64,000 nt of DNA from CANKHA01 sp963750965 (GCA_963750965.1 CAVVSK010000013.1:124001-188000), one strand, 5' to 3'. Counted from the first letter of the stretch, positions 54,654-63,600 are shown. The notes: generated from the letters alone by a model not told the origin. Numbers and translations are program-made.

Positions 54654-55430
54654 CTATAACGTCTTCAGATATTCGACGAGATCCGTCTTCTGCCTGTTCG
54701 TAAGGGAAAGGCTGAGCAGCGTATTGTAATGATTTACGACGGCGAGCAAGGACGCGGCGCCGCCATCATGGAAATATGGCGGATGCTGCCAAAGCGCGCG
54801 TAATGGTGTCGTCCGATACTTTTTGGTGGCGCTACGCAATGCATACGCCGGGTCCTGTCCTACCTGGGACGGAGCGTGCAGCAATGGCTTGCTAGGATCG
54901 GGGCCGTTGTTCACATCGGTGAGTAGCGGCTGCGTGTGGCACGTATTGCATCGAGCGGCACCATCGAACAACGTCTTACCGCGGTCGGCCGCCGCCTGAT
55001 TGAAGCTTCCCGCAGGAGGCGGGGGTGTTTGCAGGCTGAGCTGATATTGAAACAGCGAGGGGAGCTTGGGCGTTACGAGATCCGGGGTTTGCGTGATGCT
55101 CGATTCCTATCCGCGGATCGCTGAAACTGCCATGCCCGCCCATCTGCGTTACAGCAACATAATTGTTCCAGTAAGAAATCGGCCCATCGCCGGTGAACGT
55201 CTCGAAACGGACGCCTTGCAGGCCGAAGGCTGGCGGAATCACGGCGGGAAGCGTGGTGACTATTTAGAGTAATAATATTGGTGCCGTTGAAGGCCCGAAA
55301 ACGCGCGTCGTATTTGCCGGGACCCCAGCTTCGATAGGGTGATTTGTCGACGATCGCGGGCGACAGCGCGATGATTGCACCGACATTGAGTGTGCGATTA
55401 GGCCAGCCGTCCTGACGCCTGCCGATCCCC
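54654..55430 (-). pseudogene. Di-heme cytochrome c peroxidase/MauG-like protein, N-terminally truncated and frameshifted
   Basis: The C-terminal heme domain is intact: FDGAARCNTCHTQPLL with the CXXCH site, RTTPLRALWQHPPYFHDGGAASL and a terminal TDLVEYLKTL. Upstream, in other frames, are TPDLVTPKLPSLFQYQLSL, VRFETFTGDGPISYWNNYVAV and QDGWPNRTLNVGAIIALSPA, which together make the middle of the same protein. Two single-base insertions (about 55098 and 55258) join them. Above about 55430 the reading frame meets stops, and no start codon or first heme site is visible, so the gene is probably a true fragment. Related proteins are periplasmic peroxidases or rubber oxygenase-like enzymes. Confidence 0.7.
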
Positions 55431-55607
55431 GGCGCGACTTACCTTCGTTGGTGTCCTAACCAGCCGCGATGCTAGGCGAACGAAGCAACATCCGGCGTCG
55501 TCTCCAGTTCCGAATCTACACTTGGTTCAGATTTATGGTCCTCCGGTTTTGGAACGCCGGCCTTTGGCGAGCTGGGCGGGATGACTCGACTGGAAACACC
55601 AGATGCA

Positions 55608-56174
55608 TCAGCCCCGCTTAGCGCCGGCGGCGCCGGCGGTGACCTCGTCTTTGTGGGCGGCGAAGGCTGCCAGGACTTCGTCTTTCTCGCGCTTCGGGAC
55701 CTTGGCAAAGTCCAGGGTCCGTCCGAGTTCCGCTGCGACCTCGTCGAATTCCGCGGGGGTAATCTTGAGATCCCGGTGGGCCTCCTCAAGTCCGAGCGGC
55801 GTCTTGCCCGGCTTGGTAGCCTTGAACTGGTAGGGCCCACCCGAAGCCTGGGCGACCCATAGCGTCCGCATGAACTTCAGGCCGGGCAGCCTTTTCAGGT
55901 TCTTGGTGTGCCATTCCTGCAGCTGCGGGTTCTTGGATTTTTGGCCGACGATCGGGTTCTTCACGACGGCGTCGCTGAAGTGATCCACCACCGCCGCGAT
56001 GGCGAAGATGCCGCCCAGCCGCTCGTAGAGACTTTTGTCGCTTTTCTCAGCGGTGGGTTGCTGCGCCTGAGCGTACGCTTTGTTCTTCCCTGCCAAAGTC
56101 ACCGGGGCGGCGGTCAGGGCCAGCCCTGCGACCATGCTTCGTCTCGTCATGGAACTCGTAACAGCCTTTGCCAT
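55608..56174 (-). CDS. Group 1 truncated hemoglobin, exported
   Basis: A 188-residue protein. The N-terminus has a twin-arginine-like signal (MTRRSMVAGLALTAAP, cleavage near AYA-QAQ), so the globin works outside the cytoplasm. The globin begins SLYERLGGIFAIAAVVDHF, with the EWHTKNLKRLPGLK segment and the proximal heme ligand H133 in LEEAHRDLKITPAEFDEV. Truncated globins bind O2 or NO and may detoxify NO. It follows the ECF sigma factor gene on the minus strand after a 311-bp gap that contains a MerR-type promoter. Confidence 0.87.
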   Translation of the reverse strand: MAKAVTSSMTRRSMVAGLALTAAPVTLAGKNKAYAQAQQPTAEKSDKSLYERLGGIFAIAAVVDHFSDAVVKNPIVGQKSKNPQLQEWHTKNLKRLPGLKFMRTLWVAQASGGPYQFKATKPGKTPLGLEEAHRDLKITPAEFDEVAAELGRTLDFAKVPKREKDEVLAAFAAHKDEVTAGAAGAKRG

Positions 56175-56485
56175 TGGTCAGATCCTTTGATGACTGCGGA
56201 AGGGCTATGTCCGTTCAGAGCATGCCGTCCGCTCAAATTTTCGCCTGGGCCGCATGGATGGTGTGTGACCAAACAAAGCAGCGCTCCAATGGAGCGTTCC
56301 CGCAGGCCTCAATAGTCCACGCGATTATGCCAGCAGGATCGGCACACAACCCGTCGCGCTTGCTGTTTTATACAAACTGCACCAAGTGCAGGTGCAAGTC
56401 TCGTGCGCGGGAATGACGATGAAAGAGACCACAACAAGCTGTGATGTCTTCGCGGTCCGAGCGCGCCACATATTGCAATAGTGGC
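56175..56485. other. Intergenic region with the hemoglobin promoter
   Basis: No gene. The notable content is the MerR-type promoter at 56367-56397, about 190 bp upstream of the hemoglobin start on the same strand. Nothing else stands out. Confidence 0.55.
56367..56397 (-). promoter_or_regulatory. MerR-type promoter/operator upstream of the truncated hemoglobin gene
   Basis: On the minus strand TTGCAC (-35, plus 392-397 of 56 kb) and TATAAA (-10, 56367-56372) are separated by 19 bp. The spacer holds a perfect dyad CTGCAC-TTG-GTGCAG directly after the -35. A long 19-bp spacer with an internal dyad is the hallmark of promoters activated by MerR-family regulators, which untwist the DNA. A MerR gene lies 1.2 kb away and has a related sequence just before its start. 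Confidence 0.65.
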
Positions 56486-57183
56486 TTAAAGTCTCCGCGC
56501 CTTCGGCATGGTGCGCGATAGACCGAGCTGGTCCAGCAGCCTTTGCACGAGCGCGTCACAGCGCGGCTTTTCGAACGGAAATACGTCCTTCAGCGCCGAT
56601 GCAAGCTGCTCGCCAAGGCTCTCTCGCAGCATGCGCCGAGCACGATGCAATCTCGTTTTAACGGTCTCCTCGCGTATTCCAAGCAACTTCGCTGTGTCCG
56701 CCGTACTAAACTCTTCCACGTCCCGCATCACAAAGACGACACGGAAGGCGGCAGGCAAACTGTCGATCGCCTTCTCCAAGACTTTTTTGATCTGACTATG
56801 GGCCGCTGCACTCTCTGGATCACGATCCCGCGCTGTCAGCGAAGACGAATGGATCGGTCGTCGCATCCGCTCTTGCGCTGCGTGCAGCGCATCGAGATCG
56901 ACCGTAGGGCGCCGACGCCGCGGCGTCTAATTGCCTCATTCAAAACAATGCGCGTCAGCCACGTTCGCAGGCTGGCGGCACCGCGAAAGTCACGCAGACC
57001 AGTGAATGCTCTGATGTAACTTTCCTGTACGGCGTCTTCTGCTTCATGGTCCTCCGCCAGCACGCTTCGAGCAATACGGTACAGGTGCTTATCATGGCGC
57101 CGGATCAGCGTATCGAATGCAGCGGCATCGCCCTTCCGCGCCTGTTCGAGCAACTCGCTGTCGGAAAGTTTCCGCATGTCCAA
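56486..57183 (-). CDS. ECF-family RNA polymerase sigma factor, one frameshift (-1)
   Basis: About 232 residues after repair. The first part has region 2 (LIRRHDKHLYRIARSVL, DAVQESYIRAF and LRTWLTRIVLNEA). The second, in another frame, has region 4 (IDSLPAAFRVVFVMRDVEEFST and REETVKTRLHRARRMLRE). The join near 56921 needs one missing base (a C in an arginine-rich stretch), unlike the insertions elsewhere. Without it the protein stops after region 2. No anti-sigma gene is adjacent; the next gene downstream is the truncated hemoglobin, a possible target. It is divergent from merR. Confidence 0.8.
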
Positions 57184-57546
57184 TCCTTGGCTGCCACGGT
57201 CTTATGCCAGGAGCATGACTTCAGAGCGGATAATCGAACACCTCCACCTCTGCCCGCGGCGACGATTGTAAGGGGTGCGGCGTACCAAACAAGACAGATG
57301 CCGTTGCAAATCAAGGCCTGCGGCGCAGTCACAGCCCGCGCAGAATGCCGGGAACCTTTTGACGCCAGGATGGGTCTAATCCGTCAAACACGGAATAAAA
57401 CTCCACGCGTGGTGTTGTCGGTTCGTCGGGGAGACGATCAGAAACTCCTGAAAGTCGGTGAACGCGCCGGCTCCCTGGGAAAATCTTCACATCTGTTTTC
57501 TGCAAACTGCCCAATGTAGGTGCAAGCGCTCTTTCGGACAGCTGTC
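57184..57546. other. Divergent intergenic region between sigma factor and merR
   Basis: No supported gene in 363 bp. The right end holds the second copy of the MerR-site-like sequence. Promoters for both flanking genes must lie here; apart from that copy I cannot assign boxes. Confidence 0.5.
57494..57526. promoter_or_regulatory. Second, diverged copy of the MerR-site region, next to the merR start
   Basis: CTGTTTT-CTG-CAAACTGC and GGTGCAAG match the hemoglobin-promoter sequence at 56364 closely, but the dyad is shortened to CTGC-CCAAT-GTAG with two bases fewer, and no good -10 follows on the minus strand. Its position, 21 bp before merR, suits autoregulation. Confidence 0.5.
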
Positions 57547-58047
57547 ATGAAAAGGATGATGATCGGAACTCTCGCGGCTGCAACCGGCGTCAAAATTACG
57601 ACGATTCGGTATTACGAACGTGCCGGATTGATGCCTATGCCAACGCGTACGGCTGGCCAACATCGTAATTATGCAGAAGATCACCTGCTGCGACTCATCT
57701 TTATTTGTAGGGCGCGTGAGCTTGGCTTCAGCGTCGATGACATTCGGAAGCTGCTTGTTCTTGCTGACCCAGCACGGCAATCATGTCGCGAGGTCGAGCA
57801 CCTGGCCGCGGCTCACCTGGGAAGGCTCCGTAAGAAAATAACGGAGCTGGTAAAACTTGAGGCTATGCTTTCGGACGCGATCGGTCAGTGTTCGGAAAAG
57901 CCAAACATCCTTTGTCCGGTGCTGAAATTACTGAACACCCCTGAGCAAGACAGACCTGCAGCGCAGGAGCAGCTAACCTCGGCCAGCAATGGCCAAGCAA
58001 ACCCAGTACGCAGCAACGTCACGTCCACAGACGCTACTTGCTTCTAA
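57547..58047 (+). CDS. MerR-family transcriptional regulator, heavy-metal/redox type
   Basis: A 166-residue regulator. ATG at 57547, or 57556 after AAAAGG, starts MMIGTLAAATGVKITTIRYYE with the winged-helix DNA-binding domain, AGLMPMPTRT and HRNYAEDHLLRLIFICRA. The dimerisation helix carries cysteines in RQSCREVEHLAAAHL and GQCSEKPNILCPVL, the three-cysteine arrangement of metal-sensing MerR members (mercury or lead type). The tail is longer than usual. The likely operator copies at 57494 and 56367 suggest control of itself and of the truncated hemoglobin. Its end overlaps the convergent binding-protein gene by 14 bp. Confidence 0.85.
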   Translation: MKRMMIGTLAAATGVKITTIRYYERAGLMPMPTRTAGQHRNYAEDHLLRLIFICRARELGFSVDDIRKLLVLADPARQSCREVEHLAAAHLGRLRKKITELVKLEAMLSDAIGQCSEKPNILCPVLKLLNTPEQDRPAAQEQLTSASNGQANPVRSNVTSTDATCF

Positions 58048-58879
58048 CAACGTCCTCGTAGGCCGGCGCTTCCTTCAGAAAGCCGCGATCCAGCATCCAG
58101 TCGACCTTCTCCTGGAATTCCGCTGGTTTGTAGCTCTGCACACCGACGAGTTCGGGCAAAAGGCCGTTCGGGCGTAACTCTGGCCTGAGATCGCGCAACA
58201 GCTCCTGGCGCGAGCGGTCGTCGCTTTCGCGCAGCCACTCGACCGCGCGATTCAACGCCCGGCGCAATTTCGCAGCCGTATCTTCGTCCACGTCCCCGCC
58301 GGCAACGATGCCCCCGCGCCAACGCAGGTCGGCAATTTTACGCGCGCCCGCTTCAGCTGCGCGACTGACCAGCGGCTCCATCAAAGCAGCGGCTTCGGTC
58401 TTCCCGCTCAGGAGAGCTTCAAGACGGTCATTGGCGTGGACGAGTTTGATGTCTTCAAAAGGCACCCCCGCCGCCTCGAGCACTTCGATCGCGGCATAGA
58501 AAGTGCCGGCATGCCAGGTCACTGCGATCGGAATATTGCGCAGTTCCGCCACGCTTTGAATCTTGGAATTAGCGCGCACCATGATAGCGCCGGTGCGGAT
58601 GGTGGTGTCGAGCCCGATGATCTTTCCCTTGCCCAAGGTCTGCACGCGCTCGATCGCGCCCCATTCGCATACTGGGTAAACTTCCAAGGCGCCTTGCTGC
58701 AGCTGGGATTCCTTCCAGCGCTGGGAGAAATCCTCGACCCGTCCCGCTATACCTTTCGGATTATCTTCCTGATATTCGACCGTCAGCCCTTCATCGGCAA
58801 AAAAGCCCTGCTCGACGGCGACCATCCAGGGACGGTCATGCGCATTGCTGTCACCTTGGAGCCGAATTTTCTGCGCCAT
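58034..58879 (-). CDS. NMT1/SsuA-like substrate-binding protein without signal peptide
   Basis: A 281-residue protein with the type 2 periplasmic binding fold: DRPWMVAVEQGFFADEGLTVEY, GLDTTIRTGAIMVRANS, WHAGTFYAAIEVLEAAG and LLSGKTEAAALMEPLVSR. No signal peptide is present (MAQKIRLQGDSNAHD), so it may be cytoplasmic, like the THI5/NMT1 or Pht5 enzymes, or an unusual ABC receptor. No ATPase or permease is adjacent. The substrate is unknown. It is divergent from the Bug receptor at 59089. Confidence 0.75.
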   Translation of the reverse strand: MAQKIRLQGDSNAHDRPWMVAVEQGFFADEGLTVEYQEDNPKGIAGRVEDFSQRWKESQLQQGALEVYPVCEWGAIERVQTLGKGKIIGLDTTIRTGAIMVRANSKIQSVAELRNIPIAVTWHAGTFYAAIEVLEAAGVPFEDIKLVHANDRLEALLSGKTEAAALMEPLVSRAAEAGARKIADLRWRGGIVAGGDVDEDTAAKLRRALNRAVEWLRESDDRSRQELLRDLRPELRPNGLLPELVGVQSYKPAEFQEKVDWMLDRGFLKEAPAYEDVVRSK

Positions 58880-59088
58880 ACTAATCCTCCGCGTCCTTAT
58901 CTGCTAAAAAGTCGCAGCAAGCATCTGCAAAAAATGCCAAAACAAAGGGGCTATGTCAGATATTGTAACGCTCATCAATTTGCTTGTCACGTTGGGATAA
59001 GAACGCGCGAATAACTCAGTTCGTAGGACTCATCGCGGCGGCGGGCACACTTTGTGCCCGCTTGCCGTGATCCGCAAAGGAGAAGGGC

Positions 59089-60123
59089 ATGCTCAGGGGA
59101 AGACGTCTGCTCGTCATGCTTGCCGTTGGTGCCGGTCTTACCGCGGGAACCCCTGCATCGGCCCAAAACCCCGCAGAATTTTACAAGAACAAGGAAATCC
59201 GAATGCTCATCAGCCACCCCGCCGGAGGTGGTTACGATCTTTATGCGCGTTTCTTCGCGCGCCATCTTTCGCGCTTTTTGCCCGGTAATCCGACCGTCAT
59301 TCCGCAGAACATGCCCGGCGGAGCGGGCGTCGTGATGGCGAGCTATATCTATTCCAGCGCACCACAGGACGGGACGGTGATCGGCCTTGGACCGGGTTCC
59401 ACGGGCACCGCAGCGCTGTTCGGCTCGCCCGGCGCGCGCTACGACGCGCGCAACTTCTCCTGGATCGGGAGCATGACCAGCGACGTTGCCGTATCGATCG
59501 CGTGGCATACGGCTGCGGTGAAAACGGCAAAGGATCTCTTCACCACCGAGCTCATTACCGGCGGCGCAGGGGTTACCGACCAGAGCGTCATGTATCCGGT
59601 TGCGCTTAGCCGCATCCTCGGCGTGAAGTTCAAGGTCATCACCGGCTACGGTGGCACCGCCGATACCACCCTCGCCATGGAGCGCGGTGAGACCTTTGGC
59701 ATTGGAGCTATGAACTTCTCCTCCATTCAGGCCAACAAGCCGGACTGGTTGCGGGACAAAAAGATCAACGTGCTCGCGCAGTTTTCCCTGGAGCGGCATC
59801 CGAGCCTGCCGGACGTGCCGACGGTGATCGAGCTCACGCGCACGGATGACGAACGCGAGGTTCTTCGGCTTATTGTGGCCCAATCAACCATGGCGCGCGC
59901 CATCTATGGTCCGCCAAACATTCCAGCCGACAGGCTGCAACTGCTCCGCAAGGCCTTCGATGCCATGATGACGGACCGCGACTTCCTGGCCGAGGCCGAG
60001 AAGTTGAATATCGAGCTCAACCAGCCCATGTCGGGTGAGAAGATCACTGAATTTGTGAACCGACTCTATGCTGCAAAGCCGGAACTTGTCAGCAAGGCGC
60101 GCGAGGCGATCGGCACTAAGTGA
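59089..60123 (+). CDS. Bug/TctC-family tripartite tricarboxylate transporter receptor
   Basis: A 344-residue periplasmic receptor. The signal peptide (LLVMLAVGAGLTAGTPASA-QNP) is followed by AEFYKNKEIRMLISH and PAGGGYDLYARFFARHL, then NPTVIPQNMPGGAGVVMA and GTAALFGSPGARYDAR. It closely resembles the receptor at 11290 in domain plan and motif wording (FYKxKxIxM, GGGYDxYAR, WHTAxxK), suggesting a duplicated subfamily. It probably forms an operon with the secreted hydrolase 169 bp downstream and may capture the acid that enzyme releases. Confidence 0.88.
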   Translation: MLRGRRLLVMLAVGAGLTAGTPASAQNPAEFYKNKEIRMLISHPAGGGYDLYARFFARHLSRFLPGNPTVIPQNMPGGAGVVMASYIYSSAPQDGTVIGLGPGSTGTAALFGSPGARYDARNFSWIGSMTSDVAVSIAWHTAAVKTAKDLFTTELITGGAGVTDQSVMYPVALSRILGVKFKVITGYGGTADTTLAMERGETFGIGAMNFSSIQANKPDWLRDKKINVLAQFSLERHPSLPDVPTVIELTRTDDEREVLRLIVAQSTMARAIYGPPNIPADRLQLLRKAFDAMMTDRDFLAEAEKLNIELNQPMSGEKITEFVNRLYAAKPELVSKAREAIGTK

Positions 60124-60292
60124 TCTCGCGTACCGATTAGCGCGAGGCCAGCTGTCTGACGAAATCGCGGCACGCCGGGTTCGCGAGAACCGTTGCCGCG
60201 AGTGCGATGTTGCTGCGCAAGATCGACGTCATCTGCATATTGACATCGTCCTGCATCTTGGAGAGCTTACGTTCTCGCGGCAACATGATCCG

Positions 60293-61807
60293 ATGAAGGT
60301 GAAGGCCATGGTATCATCATATTCAGCAGTTTCGCGCGCTCCGCGACTAGCGGGCACGCTGGTCGTAGCCACCTCGCTTTGCCTTGGAACTATGTCAGCC
60401 CTCGCCGACTATATGCCGCCGAAGCTCGTGCCCTATGACGAACTCGTCACGGCGACCAAAGAGGTTATGGGTCGGCCCAACATTCCGACCACCGGAGCCG
60501 ACGGATGGGTTGAAGATGTCTTCCGTATCAATGCGGCCGGCATGGAATGGGACATCGGCACGGGCGTTTACGCTCCCTCCGACCCAAGCAAGATTGCCGT
60601 CGGCGCGGACGGAAAGAAGATCGGCGTCTTCCTGCTGCATGGCGGATCGGGCGACTTCAAGTCTATGCACCTGCAAGCCGCCGCGCTCTCGCAGAAATTC
60701 GGCTACAAGGTCGTCACCATGAGTTTTCCCGGCAGGCATTACCTGCAGGAGGCCGGCCGCGACTGGCCCGGGCAGACGGTGGAGAAAGACGGCTCGATCC
60801 GCACGCCGATCTGGGTCAAAGACGAACTGATCACGCGCGATCAATATGACGTGGTGGAGGACAAGACGAAGCGCCCGCGTTACGGCGTGCGACGCCTCGC
60901 CAAAGCCAAGCCGGGTACGCTGTTCTACTATCGCATGGCGGCCTGGCCGCTCGCCTTCGAGGAAGGCGGCAAGCAGGCAATGCGCCGGCACTTCCCGGAG
61001 GGCGAATTTTCGATCTACGTACATGGACATTCGACCGGCGGGCCCTTCGTCAACATGTTGTCACAACGTGTGCCAAACGTGGCTGGCGTGCTCGCCATCG
61101 AGAATTCGCCGTTCGGGTATATCAACCGGGCGAAGCATGCCTGGAGCGGCGAAATGGGCAAGATCAAAGGATATGAGCTGGTGGAAACCGCCAAGCAGCT
61201 CCCCTCCCGGAAGGATCCTTTCGAAGAGCTCTATATCCGCAGCTGGCGCGACCTCGCCCGTTACGTCGGACCCGAAGTGCTGGGCAAGGAAGGTCCGCAG
61301 GCGCTGATGCGGCTGCCCATGATCATGGAAGACGTCCTCGACAGCTGGGACAAGTCGCAGAAGCGGGCGCAGTTCAAGGCCGAATATGTCGTCACGCACG
61401 CCATCGACGGCTCGCTGGAAAAGGCCGCCCGGGTGACCGCTGAGCGCATGAAATTAAGCGAGTCCGATACCAACGCTCTGGTGGCGCGCTACATCGGATT
61501 TACGCGTGAGCTGGAAGGCCCGAACGTCAAGCCGGTGCCGCCCAACCTGTTCATGATCTCGGCCCATAGCCGCGATCACAGCAAGGAAGTCTATGAGCAG
61601 GTGATCATCCCGCTTTACCAGAAGATGAACCCCTCACCCAAAACTGCCCTCATCCAGTTTGACGCGGGCAAGCACGGCTATATGTCGGGCGATGACGACG
61701 AAGGTCTCGACCTCGGCATCGGGCCGGCAGTGTTCAGGGTTTGGGACGAAGCGATCAAGGGCGGCTGGTTCGTCACCGAGGGTAAGGCCGGCAAGGGAGG
61801 CAGCTAG
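60293..61807 (+). CDS. Secreted alpha/beta hydrolase (esterase-like)
   Basis: A 504-residue exported hydrolase. ATG at 60293 (MKVKAMVSSYSAVSR) starts a signal peptide (LAGTLVVATSLCLGTMSALA-DYM); the longer frame overlaps the Bug gene. The hydrolase core has FLLHGGSGDFKSMHLQ near the oxyanion site, MSFPGRHYLQEA, the nucleophile S247 in VHGHSTGGPFVN and the late DAGKHGYMSG with a histidine. The protein is longer than typical esterases, with a central insert. Acting outside the cell, it could release organic acids from esters that the adjacent Bug receptor then binds; this is inferred. Confidence 0.78.
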   Translation: MKVKAMVSSYSAVSRAPRLAGTLVVATSLCLGTMSALADYMPPKLVPYDELVTATKEVMGRPNIPTTGADGWVEDVFRINAAGMEWDIGTGVYAPSDPSKIAVGADGKKIGVFLLHGGSGDFKSMHLQAAALSQKFGYKVVTMSFPGRHYLQEAGRDWPGQTVEKDGSIRTPIWVKDELITRDQYDVVEDKTKRPRYGVRRLAKAKPGTLFYYRMAAWPLAFEEGGKQAMRRHFPEGEFSIYVHGHSTGGPFVNMLSQRVPNVAGVLAIENSPFGYINRAKHAWSGEMGKIKGYELVETAKQLPSRKDPFEELYIRSWRDLARYVGPEVLGKEGPQALMRLPMIMEDVLDSWDKSQKRAQFKAEYVVTHAIDGSLEKAARVTAERMKLSESDTNALVARYIGFTRELEGPNVKPVPPNLFMISAHSRDHSKEVYEQVIIPLYQKMNPSPKTALIQFDAGKHGYMSGDDDEGLDLGIGPAVFRVWDEAIKGGWFVTEGKAGKGGS

Positions 61808-61920
61808 ACGCATTTCGCTGCGCGCCTGGCTGCCAGCATCGCTCGGCATCAGAGATGCTTTCAGACTTTTGCAACGATACCGACTGATCCTGCGTACGCC
61901 AGGCGACCCGAAAGTAATTT

Positions 61921-62790
61921 ATGGGCCAATACTATCAGACTTTGGATCGCCCGCATTTTGAATATGATCTTTTTACGATCGACGGTTTAGGCGACACTTA
62001 TTTTCGTGGCCCGGCTTTCGATCGGTCGAAACCTTATGTGGCCTGTATCGGCGCGGCCCATACCTTTGGGCGCTTCGTCACCCGACCTTACCCTGCCATC
62101 CTGAGCGAAAGGTTGGGCTTCCAGTTTCTGAACCTGGGCGTCGGCGGCGCTGGTCCTTTGCTGTTTGACGCACCGCAATACATAAACTTTGCGAACCAGG
62201 CCAAGTTTGTCGTGGTGCAGGTGTTGTCAGGGAGAAGCGAAAGCAATTCGCTTTTCGACAACAGTGGAACCGGCAGCCTCATGGGGGTTCGGAAGGCCGA
62301 TAAACGATTCATGCGTTTTGAAGAGTTCGTCGCAGAGCTTATGGAAACGGAATCGAGGGAGCGGGTCATCGAGATTATCCAGGAGACGCGGGCGAGCTAC
62401 CTGCACAACATGATGAATCTGCTTCAACATATTTATCGGCCCAAGATTCTCTTTTGGTTTTCCCGCCGCGCCCCTTCTTATAAGGAAGGATTCGGCAGCC
62501 CTTGGGAGCTGCTGGGCGAATACCCGCAGCTCGTCAACAGGGCGATGATCGACAAACTGAGGCCGTTTGTTGACGAGTATGTCGAGTGCATATCTTCACG
62601 CGGTCTCCCGCAAAAGCTCTGGCAGTCGGATAAACCGATAGATGGCACCTGGTTAGAAGGCGGATGGTTGCTCAATCGGTATTATCCGTCGCCCGAAATG
62701 CACCAGGAGGCAGCGCACCTGCTAGCGCCCGTGTGCGCCCGCTACATGTCCGGGAGCCGCCGAAGACGCCAGCGTGGTGGAGTGCGTTAA
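61921..62790 (+). CDS. DUF6473-like protein
   Basis: A 289-residue protein that I tentatively match to DUF6473, a family found beside polysaccharide and sulfotransferase genes. Landmarks are YFRGPAFDRSKPYVACIGAAHTFGRFV in pieces (CIGAAHTFGRFV), LGFQFLNLGVGGAGPLLF and VVVQVLSGRSESNS, an SGNH-hydrolase-like layout, with a basic tail (RRRRQRGGVR). No signal peptide is seen. It starts 113 bp after the hydrolase gene; whether they share a transcript is unclear. Function unknown. Confidence 0.65.
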   Translation: MGQYYQTLDRPHFEYDLFTIDGLGDTYFRGPAFDRSKPYVACIGAAHTFGRFVTRPYPAILSERLGFQFLNLGVGGAGPLLFDAPQYINFANQAKFVVVQVLSGRSESNSLFDNSGTGSLMGVRKADKRFMRFEEFVAELMETESRERVIEIIQETRASYLHNMMNLLQHIYRPKILFWFSRRAPSYKEGFGSPWELLGEYPQLVNRAMIDKLRPFVDEYVECISSRGLPQKLWQSDKPIDGTWLEGGWLLNRYYPSPEMHQEAAHLLAPVCARYMSGSRRRRQRGGVR

Positions 62791-62906
62791 GTGCAGGCTT
62801 CTCCGGCAACCGCCGCGATTGGCTTGTAATATCTGTCGTAGGAAAAAAGAGGAATCATGTCGGTTTCTGGCGTGACTCCCCTTTCTGACCACAACACTAG
62901 CGTCAT

Positions 62907-63488
62907 CTATCGCCGCTGCGCGGCCGTAATCGCACGCCGCGCGGTATCGATTGCCGCGCGCCGGCGCGCCGCCTCACTCGCTCGGGCTTCCTGGCGATCG
63001 CGCGGAGGCGCGCTGGCGCTCCGCGCAACTGACGGGGGATCGGAGCCGAGAATAACGATGCGAGCCAAGCGCGGTTCATCGCTGCTGGTGTCGTAGAACA
63101 TGACGTAGCTCACGCGAGCAAGCAGCCGGCGAGCGAGCTCGATGGGTGATCCTCTGAGACCGCGGCCCTGCACCATTTCGTCGGCAAAGGCCTTGTTGCG
63201 CCACTCGATCTCCACCTCGCGCTCAGCGAACAGGCGAGTGAGGATCTCGCGGCGCGTCGCGGCGCTGGACTCAAGCACGATCTCGCTGTCACGCCCGGTC
63301 TGCAGCGTGAGCTCGCCGTGTCGCCCGTTCTCCGGAACGGGCTCGCCGGCCTCGGTCGGCATGACGTCGACCGCGTCGGCCGCCGGGGGCAGCAAAGCGG
63401 TCCTATCCGGCACCTGCGCCTGGGCATCGATGTGCAAGAGGCCCGCGGCCAGCACCGCGAGCAGAACTGCGCGCAACGAAAGCATCAT
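62907..63488 (-). CDS. Hypothetical secreted protein with STN-like middle
   Basis: About 193 residues from ATG at 63488 (MMLSLRAVLLAVLAAGLLHI, cleavage near QAQA). A longer frame starts at 63503. The middle reads RREILTRLFAEREVEIEWRN and ELARRLLARVSYVMFYD, faintly like the small STN domain that precedes TonB receptors and secretins, and the end is Arg/Ala-rich. I cannot assign a family with confidence. It follows the small protein gene at 63635 on the same strand. Confidence 0.6.
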   Translation of the reverse strand: MMLSLRAVLLAVLAAGLLHIDAQAQVPDRTALLPPAADAVDVMPTEAGEPVPENGRHGELTLQTGRDSEIVLESSAATRREILTRLFAEREVEIEWRNKAFADEMVQGRGLRGSPIELARRLLARVSYVMFYDTSSDEPRLARIVILGSDPPSVARSASAPPRDRQEARASEAARRRAAIDTARRAITAAQRR

Positions 63489-63600
63489 CGCCGGACCACC
63501 CAAAATGCAGGCAGGGCCCGCCTGAGTGCGCGGCCCCGGAAGCCGGGCGGGCGCCGGACGCGAGGCCGCTTTGGCCAGACCAGCGCCCGCCCAAGTGAAA

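Noticed and set aside
55472..55607. Open frame continuing past the truncated hemoglobin stop with a Pro/Ser-rich peptide
   Set aside because: It is in another frame, the globin already has its full length and stop, and no second domain is recognisable. A C-terminal extension by frameshift cannot be excluded.
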